A stretch of 64,000 nucleotides of DNA from SbD1 sp039679945 (GCA_039679945.1 JBDKTY010000063.1:29994-93993); one strand, 5' to 3'. Positions 17,821 to 27,252 are shown, counted from the first letter of the stretch. Program-made: numbers and translations. The notes: generated from the sequence alone by a model not told the origin.

Positions 17821-19707
17821 TCAGGGACGTGTCATCCGGCATCGAACCTCAGTTTCCAAGAGGTCGAACTGCTGGGGCATTTTCACGGGGTCCAGCCGCA
17901 ATTCGTCGGCGAAGCCCCACTCGCTGCAAACCTCGAATGATACCAGGTGGAGCCCTTTATCGGGGTGAATCGGCCAGTCGGGCATAAGGGGCTTGAAGTC
18001 GGCGGCCCCCGGCGCCTTGTAGAAGAGCTGCGCGGCATCCGGTACCGTGGCCCGCAACAGAGCGCTGACCTCGAGCACGAGGCACTGCTCCATTTCCTCC
18101 GGAGTTCCGGTTTTGATGAGGACCTGAGGATTAGCCCCACCCTTGATCTTGTAACCCCCTCTCCTGCGTTGCGAAGCCACGGCATTGCGCAGTTCCGGGC
18201 CCGCCGGACCGGCTTGTGAGAGCCGGTAGAGTGGTGGCGGCTCGTTCGTTCCGAGCGGCACGGGCACAAAATGGATGGAGTTCAGGAAGGAGGCGTTGAT
18301 GCTCCTCGCGTATGCGATGGCCCCGTAGATGTCCTCAGGGTAGACTTGCGGGCAATACACTCTCTTTTGGTCCTTTTGAAGCTCGGAGTTGATGCACTGA
18401 ATACCGGCGGCACGAATGCGCATGGTCCTGAGAAAGTCAGACGGTTTGAAGGAATATACCAGCATCGGCACCAGCAGCAGCGTCACTACCGTGGAATACA
18501 GGGATGGAACGCGAATGCGCGAGGAGTCCGTCCGGAGTGCATAAAAGGCGGACGCGGCCAGCCAGGGCCACACCAGGGTTACCCAGAAGAAATGGAAGCG
18601 GCCGCGACCGTGGGTAAAGAACGCGAGGGCGGTTTTCGCCTCCGGCATGTTTACGTTCGTCCGTCCGGCGGCGACAAGCATGAGGTACACAAAGACACCG
18701 GCGAGGAGCGTGACGAAGACGATAGCCGTCCGCGCCTCTTCCAGCTTTTTCGGTTCTCCGGAGGAAAGCCGCTGCATGAACCGGAACGCCAGTGCCATGC
18801 AGGCCAGCACGGCGCAGACGGTCACGATGAAGGAAAACAGCGGAAATGCCTTGGGAAGCAGCAGGGACCGGCTGACAATCCCGAGCAGGAAGAGCCAGAA
18901 GTCGGCCTGGTACGGATAGGCCATGGCCGTGCCGGGCAAGTACATTCCCCTCTGCATGAAGACGATGACCCATGTCTGTGGAATAGCGGTAAGAAAACCA
19001 GCGATGGCCAGGGACAAACCACCCTGGACCAGCGGCACGCGTTCGGAGGGGTCGATGTAATGTCCGAGGAGGAAAAGGGCTAGGCCGATTGCAAGGATTG
19101 AAAAGGCTCCCGAGATGTACGACAGGCCGGATACAGTCCCCAATGCGAACAGGAGCGCGGATTTCCATGGCCTCCATTGAGTGGCGAGAACTATATGGAT
19201 GGCCCCCAGGCCGCATAGGAGAGGAATGGCGTGGTGGTAGGCCAAGCTCTGGTAGCCCCAGTATGACCCAGGCTGGAGCATCAGGAGTGTAAGCCCGAAT
19301 GCGGAAGCGGCAAGAAACCGGTCCCTGACTGAAATCACAAGGAGACGCCATTGCAGGAACAGCAACAGGCCAATGACTATCAGCATGGAGAGGAACTGAT
19401 AGACAATGGCATTGCCGTTGAAAAGGCACTGCGCGATGGAATCGAGCGCCAGGCCGACGGGGAAGATCGTATCGTTTGACGGTTTAAAGAGGTAGTCCAG
19501 CCTGAAAGAGCCGGCTCCGCGGAATATGAAGCTACGCCAGTCGTCTTCGACGGGCAGGTCGATTCCGCAGCGCAGCCAGAAAATCAGATTGCAGCCAAGG
19601 CTGAGAACCGGAAGAAGGAGGCAGATCCTGATAAAGAGATCGCGGCGTCTGCTCTGCGCATCTTCCACGCCCGTGTCTGGCCCGGATTTGCTTTGTAAGA
19701 CTGACAT
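17821..19707 (-). CDS. Multi-pass membrane protein, possible GT-C-type glycosyltransferase
   Basis: A 628-residue protein with about 10-12 transmembrane helices in residues 25-410 and a soluble C-terminal part of about 200 residues. After the first helix comes an acidic loop, DLPVEDDW (E54, D55, D56), the place where GT-C glycosyltransferases that use polyprenyl-phosphate sugars keep their catalytic acid. The C-terminal part would then be periplasmic. I do not recognise a named family, and the GT-C idea rests on topology and this loop only. No polysaccharide genes adjoin it; the ABC-2 exporter upstream on the same strand is the nearest candidate partner. A decayed repeat lies between them. 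Confidence 0.6.
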   Translation of the reverse strand: MSVLQSKSGPDTGVEDAQSRRRDLFIRICLLLPVLSLGCNLIFWLRCGIDLPVEDDWRSFIFRGAGSFRLDYLFKPSNDTIFPVGLALDSIAQCLFNGNAIVYQFLSMLIVIGLLLFLQWRLLVISVRDRFLAASAFGLTLLMLQPGSYWGYQSLAYHHAIPLLCGLGAIHIVLATQWRPWKSALLFALGTVSGLSYISGAFSILAIGLALFLLGHYIDPSERVPLVQGGLSLAIAGFLTAIPQTWVIVFMQRGMYLPGTAMAYPYQADFWLFLLGIVSRSLLLPKAFPLFSFIVTVCAVLACMALAFRFMQRLSSGEPKKLEEARTAIVFVTLLAGVFVYLMLVAAGRTNVNMPEAKTALAFFTHGRGRFHFFWVTLVWPWLAASAFYALRTDSSRIRVPSLYSTVVTLLLVPMLVYSFKPSDFLRTMRIRAAGIQCINSELQKDQKRVYCPQVYPEDIYGAIAYARSINASFLNSIHFVPVPLGTNEPPPLYRLSQAGPAGPELRNAVASQRRRGGYKIKGGANPQVLIKTGTPEEMEQCLVLEVSALLRATVPDAAQLFYKAPGAADFKPLMPDWPIHPDKGLHLVSFEVCSEWGFADELRLDPVKMPQQFDLLETEVRCRMTRP

Positions 19708-19761
19708 CGACTGCGGATCCCCCTATTCATGACTCCCAGGTGAGTTCAACATAACATTGAC

Positions 19762-19876
19762 CCTTCGATGTCTCTCAAAAGCTGTTTCTTGAGAGAGGCA
19801 GCGAAGGGTGGAACGGGCCAATTTCCATCGGCATCTTCACTCCCGGGGTAGGTTTATCCTGAACGCAATTCCGTAT
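19762..19876 (+). repeat. Decayed repeat: hairpin repeat plus right half of the MITE-like element
   Basis: TCTCAA...TTGAGA at 19771-19794 is the hairpin repeat also seen near 15945 and 21750. From about 19800 the sequence follows the right half of the MITE-like element (GCGAAGGGTGGAACGGG, GGCATCTTCA, TCCTGAACGCAATTCCGTAT). Its end overlaps the stop codon of the ABC permease gene (TCA 19876-19878). Confidence 0.65.
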
Positions 19877-20679
19877 CAGTTCAGGGTCTCCGCGCTGTAG
19901 CGCGCGAAGAGTCCCGTGCGCACCGCGTGCTTGTGGATATGCACGAAGAACCAGCATGCGGCCAGAAGATAGGCCATAGCGAGAAGCGCGCCCAATACCA
20001 GGGAACCGGCCGGAACGGTTCCTCCCGAAATCACTGTCCGCATCCCTTCAAATACATAAGATGGCGGCAGCAGGTATGAGATAGCCCGCATCCATTCCGG
20101 CAGGGTTGAGATCGGGTACAGGACCCCGGCAAAGGGCGAGATGAGTCCGGGAATGGGCCAGATGAACCATTCCGATGCCGGTCCGAGCCGGAGCACAATG
20201 GCGCTTCCGGCTATGCCGAGGGCGATACCGAACAGGAAAAGCACGGCGAGAAACGGAATGAGCATCAGGCCATATATTGAAAAAGAAAGGCCGAAAGCCA
20301 GGATCGCGATGCAAAGCATCACCGCCAGGCCGATGAGGCTCGTGGCGATGCTGGAGAGCACAAGGCCGCCCACGTACTCGGGTATCGAGAGGGGTGTCGC
20401 GAACAGGTTGAGAAAATTCCGGGACCACACGTCCTCGAAGAAGGTGATGGTCACGCCCTGCATTACCCGTATAAAGAAATCGAAGAGGAGAACCGCCCCA
20501 AGAAGCGCCGGGACAAAATCAAAGCCGCTCCGGGAAATAGTATTGAGATAGCGGGTGAGAAACCCCCACAGCACCATATCGACCGCTATCCACACAAACA
20601 GGGGCAATACGCGCGCGGGGCTTCCGCGCATGAGGCAGAACTGGCGAACAACAATAGCCAGGGTGCGGTTCCACGACAT
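19876..20679 (-). CDS. ABC-2 type transporter permease
   Basis: A 267-residue integral membrane protein with six predicted helices and the ABC-2 signature region WPIPGLISPFAGVLYPISTLPEWMRAISYLLPPSYVFEGMR before the last helix. With the adjoining ATPase it forms an exporter of the DrrB/NodJ/ABC-2 class (lipid, polysaccharide or drug export); the cargo is unknown. Only two bases separate it from the ATPase gene upstream. Its TGA stop coincides with the end of a decayed MITE-like element. Confidence 0.85.
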   Translation of the reverse strand: MSWNRTLAIVVRQFCLMRGSPARVLPLFVWIAVDMVLWGFLTRYLNTISRSGFDFVPALLGAVLLFDFFIRVMQGVTITFFEDVWSRNFLNLFATPLSIPEYVGGLVLSSIATSLIGLAVMLCIAILAFGLSFSIYGLMLIPFLAVLFLFGIALGIAGSAIVLRLGPASEWFIWPIPGLISPFAGVLYPISTLPEWMRAISYLLPPSYVFEGMRTVISGGTVPAGSLVLGALLAMAYLLAACWFFVHIHKHAVRTGLFARYSAETLN

Positions 20680-20681
20680 AA

Positions 20682-21422
20682 TCAGTGTACCTCGAATGCG
20701 AGCGGTTCGCGCGCGACGCTGATAAACAGCTCCTCCAGCGTCTTTTTGCCATGTTCGGCGGGGAGGGTTTTCGGATCACCTTCCAGTAATATCTTTCCAT
20801 GGGAGAGGAAAAGCACGCGATGGCAGACCTCCTCGACCTCATACATGTTGTGGGACGTCCACAGGACTCCGCCCGTGCCCTCGGCTGCAAACCTCAGTAT
20901 CATGGTCCGGATGTCATGGGCCGTCGCCGGGTCGAGCGATGCCGTGGGTTCATCGAGCAAAAGCAGGCCGGGAAGGTTGATCATTGCTTTTGCCAGCCCA
21001 ACCCGGGTCTGCTCTCCCGAGGACAGCACGCCGCACTTGGTGTCCCTGAACTTCTCCAGATTGAACTGTGCGAGAAGCTCCGCGATGCGGTCGGATAAAC
21101 CCCGGACGCCGTACAGGGAACCGAAGAAACGCAGGTTCTGATAGACCGTCAGGTTGCCGGGCAGTGGAGCATAAACGGCCGCGAAGTTCGTGCGCGAGAG
21201 CGCCTTCGAGCGGTGCGCGGCAATGTCGAGTCCTTCGATGCGGACTTTGCCGGTCGTTGGCTCAAGGACCCCGAGAACCATGTTGATGGTCGTGGTCTTG
21301 CCCGCCCCGTTAGGCCCCAGGAGTCCGACTATTTCGTTTCCGGCAACGTCGAACGAAATCCCGTCCACCGCCGCCAGGTCGGAAAACTCCTTGCGCAGAT
21401 CCGTAACCGAAAGTACGTTCAT
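20682..21422 (-). CDS. ABC transporter ATP-binding protein (DrrA-like)
   Basis: A 246-residue ATPase that pairs with the ABC-2 permease just downstream. Visible motifs: Walker A GPNGAGKTT (36-44), signature LSSGEQTR, Walker B LLLLDEPTA, and a switch histidine in WTSHN. The usual Q-loop glutamine is not seen where expected (AAVYAPLPGNLTV), an oddity for a coupling residue. The frame is open 26 codons further up, but MNVLSVTDLRKEF is the typical family start, so I use ATG 21422; the ribosome-binding site is weak in either case. Confidence 0.85.
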   Translation of the reverse strand: MNVLSVTDLRKEFSDLAAVDGISFDVAGNEIVGLLGPNGAGKTTTINMVLGVLEPTTGKVRIEGLDIAAHRSKALSRTNFAAVYAPLPGNLTVYQNLRFFGSLYGVRGLSDRIAELLAQFNLEKFRDTKCGVLSSGEQTRVGLAKAMINLPGLLLLDEPTASLDPATAHDIRTMILRFAAEGTGGVLWTSHNMYEVEEVCHRVLFLSHGKILLEGDPKTLPAEHGKKTLEELFISVAREPLAFEVH

Positions 21423-21738
21423 GATCCGATACATCACTCGCTTGATTGTTCGCGGAGTAAAGCGTCCTGTTCTTGCACCCCCTGTCGAGAGGAAGAACAT
21501 AATTCAATTGATCGAGGAAGAAAAACGAGAATCCACATTTCTGGAGATAATGTAGAGACTTCTTGCGAATCTGCTCGGATAGAGGAGTTCCTTCAGGCGA
21601 GTTTAGTCAATGATGCCGGTGCCTTATTTTGCTCGTCCCTAAAGGCTGTGTGTTGAGATCGTGGCAGGCGCCGCTTTGGCGTGGCCAGGCGTGAGCAGTA
21701 AAAAAACGCTGTGCCCGCTCAATTCCGGCCCGTTCCAC

Positions 21739-21800
21739 CCTTCGACATGCTCTCAAGAAACAGCTCTTGAGAGTTAGCAATATCAAGGACTTACACGGGC
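21739..21800 (+). repeat. Hairpin repeat (second dispersed family)
   Basis: CTCTCAAGA at 21750-21758 pairs perfectly with TCTTGAGAG at 21765-21773 around AACAGC, followed by TTAGCAATATCAAGGACTTAC. The 15933-15992 sequence is clearly related along the whole length, and 19766-19795 shares the hairpin part. Confidence 0.6.
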
Positions 21801-22073
21801 TGCTATCGATCATGCCATTATTCCGGCGAAAGTCGGAATCCAGGGCTTTGATAATGCATTGCAAGCAGAAGGCTGGCCCCCGGCCTTCGCCGGGGTGATG
21901 CACTGGGGGCGACTGCCCCCCTGTTTCTTGCTCACGCCTTGCCACGCGAAAGCGGGGCTTACTCCCGCTCAGGGCGAACGGGGGGGGGAAGCACCTGTTT
22001 CAACTGGCCAAATGCGGGTCTTGCCGGTTGCGTAAGCCGTCGATAGCGCTCACTCCCAAAAGCTGGTTACCGA

Positions 22074-22105
22074 GAGGTATCGAAGGGTGAACCCTTCGAT
22101 GCCTC
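22074..22105. repeat. Near-perfect palindrome made of two MITE cores
   Basis: GAGGTATCGAAGGGT and ACCCTTCGATGCCTC are inverted copies with one mismatch, separated by GA. GAGGTATCGAAGGGT is the central string of the complete MITE-like elements, so this looks like two element centres joined head to head. Confidence 0.65.
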
Positions 22106-22153
22106 GGGGTGATCGTTAGTCATGAACGCAAACCGGTAGAGCATTCTCGCACT

Positions 22154-24316
22154 CTAACGCTTCGCGACTCCAGCTTTCGGCTTTGCCTCTGATTTGTTCT
22201 CCAGTGGCGACAGAATGATTCGGCAGTCGGCAACCGTGGCGCCCTTTCCTTTTTCATGAACAATCAGCGGGTTGATGTCCAACTCCTTGATCTCGGGATG
22301 GTTCGTTACCAGGTTGGACAAGGCGACCAGGGTGCGTTCGATGGCCTCCGTATCCGAGGGAAGCTTGCCCCGGAAACCGTTCAAAAGGGCGGACCCCTTG
22401 ATGCCGGAGATCATGCGCCTTGCTTCGTTGCGGCCGATGGGGGCGATGCGGAAGACGACGTCCTTGAAAAGTTCGACGAAAATGCCGCCCAGGCCGAACA
22501 TGAGCAAGGGTCCGTACTTTTCGAAACGCGTCATCCCGGCGATCACTTCCTCGCCCTTGGGGGCCATCTTCTGCATCAGCACGCCGTCTATATGTGCATC
22601 GGGTGCATAGGCCTTGGCATTCTTAATGATCGTATCGAAAGCCTCCATGACGCTTTCGGGGTCATTAAGCCCGAGCATCACACCCTTGGCATCGGATTTG
22701 TGCAGGATCTGGGGGGACATGATCTTCATGACTACCGGTCCGCCCATGGTTTGCAGGTGAGCCCCGGCCTCTTCCTTCGTCCTCGCGAGCACTGTGGGAA
22801 GAACCGGAAAGCCGTAGCAGGCCAGCAGCTGATTGCCGACGAGTTCCCCCAGGCGAAGATCGTCCCTGGCGATGCAGTCCGCGATGATTTTTGCGGCGCG
22901 CTCCTTGTCGTGGGCAAGGTCATAATTGGCCAGGTGCTGCCGGTTGATCCACCGCGAGTAGCGGTACAGCGCCCCGAAGGACTGGGCGGCGTGTTCGGGG
23001 AACCGGTAGACGGGCAGACCGTTTTCCTGGAGGTGCTTGACCCCGGCGGACACGTCGATAATTCCCATGAAGCAGCACAGGATCGGCTTGTTTGATGTCT
23101 TCGCGATCTTTACGACAGCCTCGGCGGTTCCCAGGGCATTGGTCATGGACTGGGGAGTGAGGATCACGAGGGCGCCGTCGACTCCCTCATCACTGATCAC
23201 AGCGCGCAGGGCGTTTGCATACCGGTCATCGCTGGCGTCCCCGATTACATCCACGGGATTGTGGAGATTGGCGGTGGCAGGAAGATGGCTGGCCAGGGCT
23301 TCCACGGTGTCGTCCTTGAAATGGGCCAGTTCGAGGCCGGAGGAGATGGTCATGTCGGTGCAGACGATCCCCGGACCGCCGGCGTTCGTTACGATGGCTA
23401 CCTTGTTCCCCCGTGGGATTTTCCTGGCGCTGAAAGCTCCCGCATAGTTGAACAGGTCTTCGATGGAATCGGCGCGTATGATACCCGACTGTTCAAAAAA
23501 CGCGTCGTAGACGCCTTCCGAGCCCGCGAGGGCGCCCGTGTGCGAGGCCGCCGCGCGGGCACCCGCGGATGTCCGGCCGGATTTGATTACCAGGACCGGC
23601 GTCGGCCGGTCTCCGGAAGTGATCTCCTTGACCGTCGTGATGAACTCGGCGCTGCGTTTGAGTTCTTCCAGGTAGATCATTATGACTTCCGTATCCGGAT
23701 CGGCGTGGAGGTAGCGCAGGAGGTCGAGTTCATCCACGTCGGCCTTGTTTCCTACCGAGATGAACTTGGAAAATCCAAAATCCCGGTCCGCCGCGAAATC
23801 GAGAACAGCGGTGCAAAGCGCGCCGCTTTGCGAGATGAAAGACATATGGCCGTATGCGGGCATGCGCGCGGAGAAACTCGCGTTAAGCCGTATACTCGGG
23901 TGGGGATTGATGACGCCCAGGCAGTTGGGTCCCACGAGGCGGATGCCCGCCTCGCGGCACTTGGCGGTGATGGCATCCTCGATGAGACGTCCCTCCTCGC
24001 CCACTTCCCGGAACCCCGCCGAGACGATAACCGCCCCCTTGATGCCCTTCTGAGCGCACTGGTCAACCGTGGCGAGCGCGGCCTTGGGTGGGACGATAAT
24101 GATAGCGAGATCGACCGGATCGGGAAGATCCATTATGGATGGATAGCTCCTCACGCACTTGACCGCTTTTGTCTTCGGGTTTATGGGATAGAGTATCCCC
24201 TGGAAGTCCCCCTTGATGATATTTTCAAAAATGTCATGCCCAACCTTGCCCGGCGTGTTCGATGCGCCCACGACAGCAACGGATTTGGGCGACAGAATCG
24301 CATCTAACTTCTCCAT
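22154..24316 (-). CDS. Acetate/acyl-CoA ligase (ADP-forming), fused alpha-beta
   Basis: A 720-residue acyl-CoA synthetase that makes ATP from acyl-CoA, ADP and phosphate (or runs in reverse). The N-terminal CoA-binding Rossmann domain (SVAVVGASNTPGKVGHDIF) and the succinyl-CoA-ligase-like region (MSFISQSGALCTAVLDFA, SVGNKADVDELDLL, NPVDVIGDASDDRY) are joined to a C-terminal ATP-grasp domain (GPVVMKIMSPQILHKSDAKGV, LMFGLGGIFVELFKDV, ELDINPLIV). ATG 24316 has GGAGGAG at a 7-base spacing; ATG 24322 lies too close to it. In anaerobes this enzyme conserves energy at the end of acyl-CoA degradation, which would fit the CoA-transferases and thiolase elsewhere in the window. Confidence 0.9.
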   Translation of the reverse strand: MEKLDAILSPKSVAVVGASNTPGKVGHDIFENIIKGDFQGILYPINPKTKAVKCVRSYPSIMDLPDPVDLAIIIVPPKAALATVDQCAQKGIKGAVIVSAGFREVGEEGRLIEDAITAKCREAGIRLVGPNCLGVINPHPSIRLNASFSARMPAYGHMSFISQSGALCTAVLDFAADRDFGFSKFISVGNKADVDELDLLRYLHADPDTEVIMIYLEELKRSAEFITTVKEITSGDRPTPVLVIKSGRTSAGARAAASHTGALAGSEGVYDAFFEQSGIIRADSIEDLFNYAGAFSARKIPRGNKVAIVTNAGGPGIVCTDMTISSGLELAHFKDDTVEALASHLPATANLHNPVDVIGDASDDRYANALRAVISDEGVDGALVILTPQSMTNALGTAEAVVKIAKTSNKPILCCFMGIIDVSAGVKHLQENGLPVYRFPEHAAQSFGALYRYSRWINRQHLANYDLAHDKERAAKIIADCIARDDLRLGELVGNQLLACYGFPVLPTVLARTKEEAGAHLQTMGGPVVMKIMSPQILHKSDAKGVMLGLNDPESVMEAFDTIIKNAKAYAPDAHIDGVLMQKMAPKGEEVIAGMTRFEKYGPLLMFGLGGIFVELFKDVVFRIAPIGRNEARRMISGIKGSALLNGFRGKLPSDTEAIERTLVALSNLVTNHPEIKELDINPLIVHEKGKGATVADCRIILSPLENKSEAKPKAGVAKR

Positions 24317-24520
24317 GTGCATTCTCCTCCAATGTAGCGAATGAAGCGAAATGATAGGGTGGACACAGCCAACCGCCAGTGCATAATCGCATGGTACTTA
24401 ATCGGTTTGCTGCCTTGAAAACGCAAACTTGAAATACGACGGGGCGTGGGATGCCAACAGGCCGGTGTCGTTTCATCAAAACAAGCATGAATATAGGACT
24501 CATTATACATGGGCTTTACA

Positions 24521-25303
24521 TTAGACGGTGATATGCGGACAAATGTCTGGCGCACGGAGGATAGTGATATCAAATGGCCGTTCCTCCACCAGGGGAATCA
24601 CTTTTCTGAAAGATATCCCGGCGGGTTCGCAAGATTTTCGACGTAAAGCGAGCGACGCCTTATAGCGCCTGGTGATCTGCATCAGCCAGAATTGCCAGCC
24701 GTCAGGCCGGTCATGGAGCGAAGAATCAAACGAGATGCGCAAGGGCCTGTTCTCCTCCAGGTGGAAGCTGAATTGTTCCAGAGGGATCGATAAACCCATT
24801 CCTCTGGCCTTTATGTAAGCTTCCTTGAGGGTCCAGTATTCGAAAAAGCGGCTGCATTGCAGGGGCGGGGGCAATTCAAGGAGGGCGTCGGCCTCATCTT
24901 TCGAAAAATAGCGCTTCGCCAGTTCGACGCATGACCGCTCACGGCTGGTGTCTTCCACATCCACCCCAATGTCGCTTTCGAGAACCACCGCCAGGGCGGC
25001 AAGCCCGCCGGTGTGCGAGAGGTTGAAGCGCAATGGAGCCAGGCCGGATGGAGACTCTATCTCCGGGCGGCCGTAACGGTTGACGGAAAACCGCCAATTC
25101 TCGGGGGCCGTACCGGTGTAGCGCGAGAGGGTTGTGCGCACCAGCGCCCGCGCAACCAGGTACTGATGCCTGTGGCGCTCAAAATGGAAACGCCGCTGCC
25201 TGGCGCGTTCCTCGGGGGTCATCATTTCGAAATAGGCCGTCAGCAACGCGGGATCATCGATTTCCTCGGGGAAAGCAAACCAGAGATGGACATCCTCATT
25301 CAT
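24521..25303 (-). CDS. 4'-phosphopantetheinyl transferase (Sfp type)
   Basis: A 260-residue enzyme that moves phosphopantetheine from CoA onto carrier proteins. Diagnostic motifs are RFNLSHTGGLAALAV, the Mg-binding GVDVED and WTLKEAYIKARGMGLSIPLEQF. The length fits Sfp/EntD/HetI-like transferases for polyketide, peptide or lysine pathways rather than AcpS. I take ATG 25303 (MNEDVHLWF) as start; the frame extends 21 codons upstream to a GTG without support. No carrier-protein gene is in the window. Confidence 0.85.
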   Translation of the reverse strand: MNEDVHLWFAFPEEIDDPALLTAYFEMMTPEERARQRRFHFERHRHQYLVARALVRTTLSRYTGTAPENWRFSVNRYGRPEIESPSGLAPLRFNLSHTGGLAALAVVLESDIGVDVEDTSRERSCVELAKRYFSKDEADALLELPPPLQCSRFFEYWTLKEAYIKARGMGLSIPLEQFSFHLEENRPLRISFDSSLHDRPDGWQFWLMQITRRYKASLALRRKSCEPAGISFRKVIPLVEERPFDITILRAPDICPHITV

Positions 25304-26057
25304 AATACTGGTTCTCACGTCTTCCCCCGGCTCCTGCTGATATCTATATAACAAAGCAATATACACAATTTAGTATAAAAGCCGAAATTTCATAATATGA
25401 AAACTTCATAATATGAAAGTCAAAGTTCAAAAACGAGTAAATTGTAGCAAATTCGAAATTTTTTAAAAGCAAAAAGTTTGAACTCATACTGATTTGCGTT
25501 CAAGAGGATATACCCCCGTTCGCCCTGAGGTATCGAAGGGTAGAACGGGTCAATTCTGAACGGCATCTCCAATTTAGGGATAGACTCATCTTGGACGCAA
25601 CTCCGTATCAGCGTCAGCAGGGAGGTATTTTATACTATTTGAAGTCAATTCAAACGGATAAACTCGCGATAGCAGGTGTATTCAGAACACCGCGGCAGGT
25701 GCCGGTACGGCGGTTCTTGAGTTTTTTCATATTGCCGGCACCATGATTTGTCTTTTGCGGTTATCCGAGGCAGCCATGCGATTTCCCGGGCATACCCTAT
25801 CGAATGGTGGAATGGTATTCTGCTGTTTACGGCAGCGGCGTGCCTGCTCCGTGGCTGATGCACGGCGCTCGGACCGAATTTCCAGAAACGCGCCGCGCCG
25901 AACGCTCCGGAGTGGGCCGGGGGCAATGATCCCGGTGTGGGGAAGCAACCCGCGGACTCGTCGTGGCAACCCCCCCCCGCGACTGCGCCAGACCCGTTCA
26001 TGCCGGGATACCTTTTATGGTACTAAACATGGGTACTGAAGAAGCGCATCAGCCGCG
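25304..26057. other. Intergenic region containing a complete MITE-like element
   Basis: About 750 bases. It begins with an AT-rich stretch (25350-25485), carries the element at 25486-25608, and shows no convincing gene after it. Confidence 0.45.
25486..25608 (+). repeat. MITE-like element, complete copy A
   Basis: A 123-base element. Left end ATACTGATTTGCGTTCAAGA and right end TCTTGGACGCAACTCCGTAT are inverted repeats (17 of 20 matching). The centre folds as CCCGTTC-g-CCCT...AGGG-ta-GAACGGG. The outer ATAC/GTAT may include a TA target duplication. It has no coding capacity, so it would depend on a transposase elsewhere. Copies B and C are about 95% identical. Confidence 0.8.
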
Positions 26058-26450
26058 TCAACCGGCGTAGACTCCGCTGCATATGATCAGATTGTCGATC
26101 TTTTCGAAATAGGCCGTTTTGGGAAGCCATTGTTTCTTAACCGGATGGTACCACTTGTATTCAATCCACCCCTTGCCGTTGGCTTTCGCCGTATCGACGA
26201 TTTCCTTGATAAAGAGTTTGCCGTCGGAATCCTTGAGGTCGATGAACTCTTTTCCCACAAATCTTTCGCTTATCCCGTGCGCGAGCATTGTCCCCTCGGG
26301 ATTCAGCACATAAATATAGAGTTCGCCGTTGACGAACATCCCGGCGGGGTCGGTAAACGCCGCGAGGGCGATCTTTTCGCCCGACATCTTATAAAAGGCC
26401 ATCGCCTGTTCCACCCAGTGCTTCGCCAACTCCTTCGTGGTCGGGTTCAT
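26058..26450 (-). CDS. Single-Cache-domain protein
   Basis: A 130-residue protein consisting of one Cache-like (PAS-fold) ligand-binding domain: HWVEQAMAFYKMSGEKIALAAF, MFVNGELYIYVLNPEGTMLAHG, KSNG-like GKGWIEYKWYHPVKKQWLPKTAYFE and a final strand LIICSGVY. Such domains usually form the sensor part of chemoreceptors and kinases; here no signalling domain or signal peptide follows, so it may act alone or bind a partner. ATG 26450 is preceded by AAAGGAT at 8 bases; the longer frame to 26492 is not needed. Confidence 0.7.
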   Translation of the reverse strand: MNPTTKELAKHWVEQAMAFYKMSGEKIALAAFTDPAGMFVNGELYIYVLNPEGTMLAHGISERFVGKEFIDLKDSDGKLFIKEIVDTAKANGKGWIEYKWYHPVKKQWLPKTAYFEKIDNLIICSGVYAG

Positions 26451-26858
26451 TTGGTCATCCTTTGCTGTGATTGGGAATGCGTGTGCCCGCATGAGCTTCT
26501 ACACGGGTTCAGACAACTCGGTCGCCGTTCCTCCGGGGCGAGGAAGCCATCCTGTGGAAAATGCCGATCCTTCCGAATTCAATGCAGCGAAAACTTCAGG
26601 GAAGACCAATGGAGAAGCGCCGTGGGAGTACTGAATGCGCGGCGAAGATCCAGCGGGTTGATGAAAAAGGACAGGGTACCCACATTGGTGTGAAATCTTC
26701 GCGGGTGCGTCGCCCCGGTGGAAGCGGTGGCCTGGCTCTCTGGTGATTGAACCCGACGGCCGGAAAAAGTCTACAACAATCCTTCGTCCCGGCTCGCACG
26801 GGAACCAGGATCATTCCCGTCCTCTCGTCCCACCGGCGGAACCTTCTTCGGCAGCGTG
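26451..26858. other. Intergenic region, nothing recognised
   Basis: About 400 bases between the Cache gene and the zinc-ribbon gene. Open frames here lack ribosome-binding sites and look random. Confidence 0.35.
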
Positions 26859-27014
26859 CTAGTCTTCCACCACGACGAACACTTCCTCACCGCATTCCTC
26901 GCAGATTACATGCTCGTCGATCATCAAAAGAAGGTTGTCGCACTTGGGACATCTTGCCACCAGAATCCTCGGGTCGAAAATAGAAGGCCTGACATCTGTC
27001 TGGTAGATGTTCAT
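26859..27014 (-). CDS. Small zinc-ribbon protein (51 aa)
   Basis: A 51-residue protein with two CxxC knuckles, C22-P-K-C25 and C38-E-E-C41, spaced as in a zinc ribbon. The N-terminus is MNIYQTDVRPSIFDPRILVA and the tail is acidic (EEVFVVVED). A strong ribosome-binding site, AAGGAGG, lies 6 bases before ATG 27014, which makes this a credible gene despite its size. It could be a small rubredoxin-like/zinc-beta-ribbon regulatory or RNA-binding protein; no family name can be given. It is isolated, with no neighbour within 400 bases on its strand. Confidence 0.7.
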   Translation of the reverse strand: MNIYQTDVRPSIFDPRILVARCPKCDNLLLMIDEHVICEECGEEVFVVVED

Positions 27015-27252
27015 AGAATCCTCCTTCTCGTTATTTTCCTGCCCCGGCAGTTCAGGATCGCGTGGGGCTCGCGGGAAGCGTACGCGGGGCCAGCAGCGGC
27101 GGTGAAGATCACTTGGTGAAGTATGGTTGAGGCAATGTATAAAGTAATCCCTCCGTGGTTCTATTTCAAGGGTCCGTGGATATCAATGAGCTGTTGCGCC
27201 AAGGGGAGCTCTGGGAGGTCCCGTTCTTACAAAACCATGCCCCACGGTCATA

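Larger units (their letters stand above)
21423..22153. other. Intergenic region rich in decayed repeats
   Basis: About 730 bases between two minus-strand genes. It holds a hairpin repeat (21739-21800), one half core of the MITE-like family near 21970-21990 (AGGGCGAACGGGG) and a 15-bp palindrome of two cores (22074-22105). No gene is convincing. Confidence 0.5.

Noticed and set aside
25645..26001. 118-codon minus-strand frame
   Set aside because: No ribosome-binding site, low-complexity composition and no recognisable domain.
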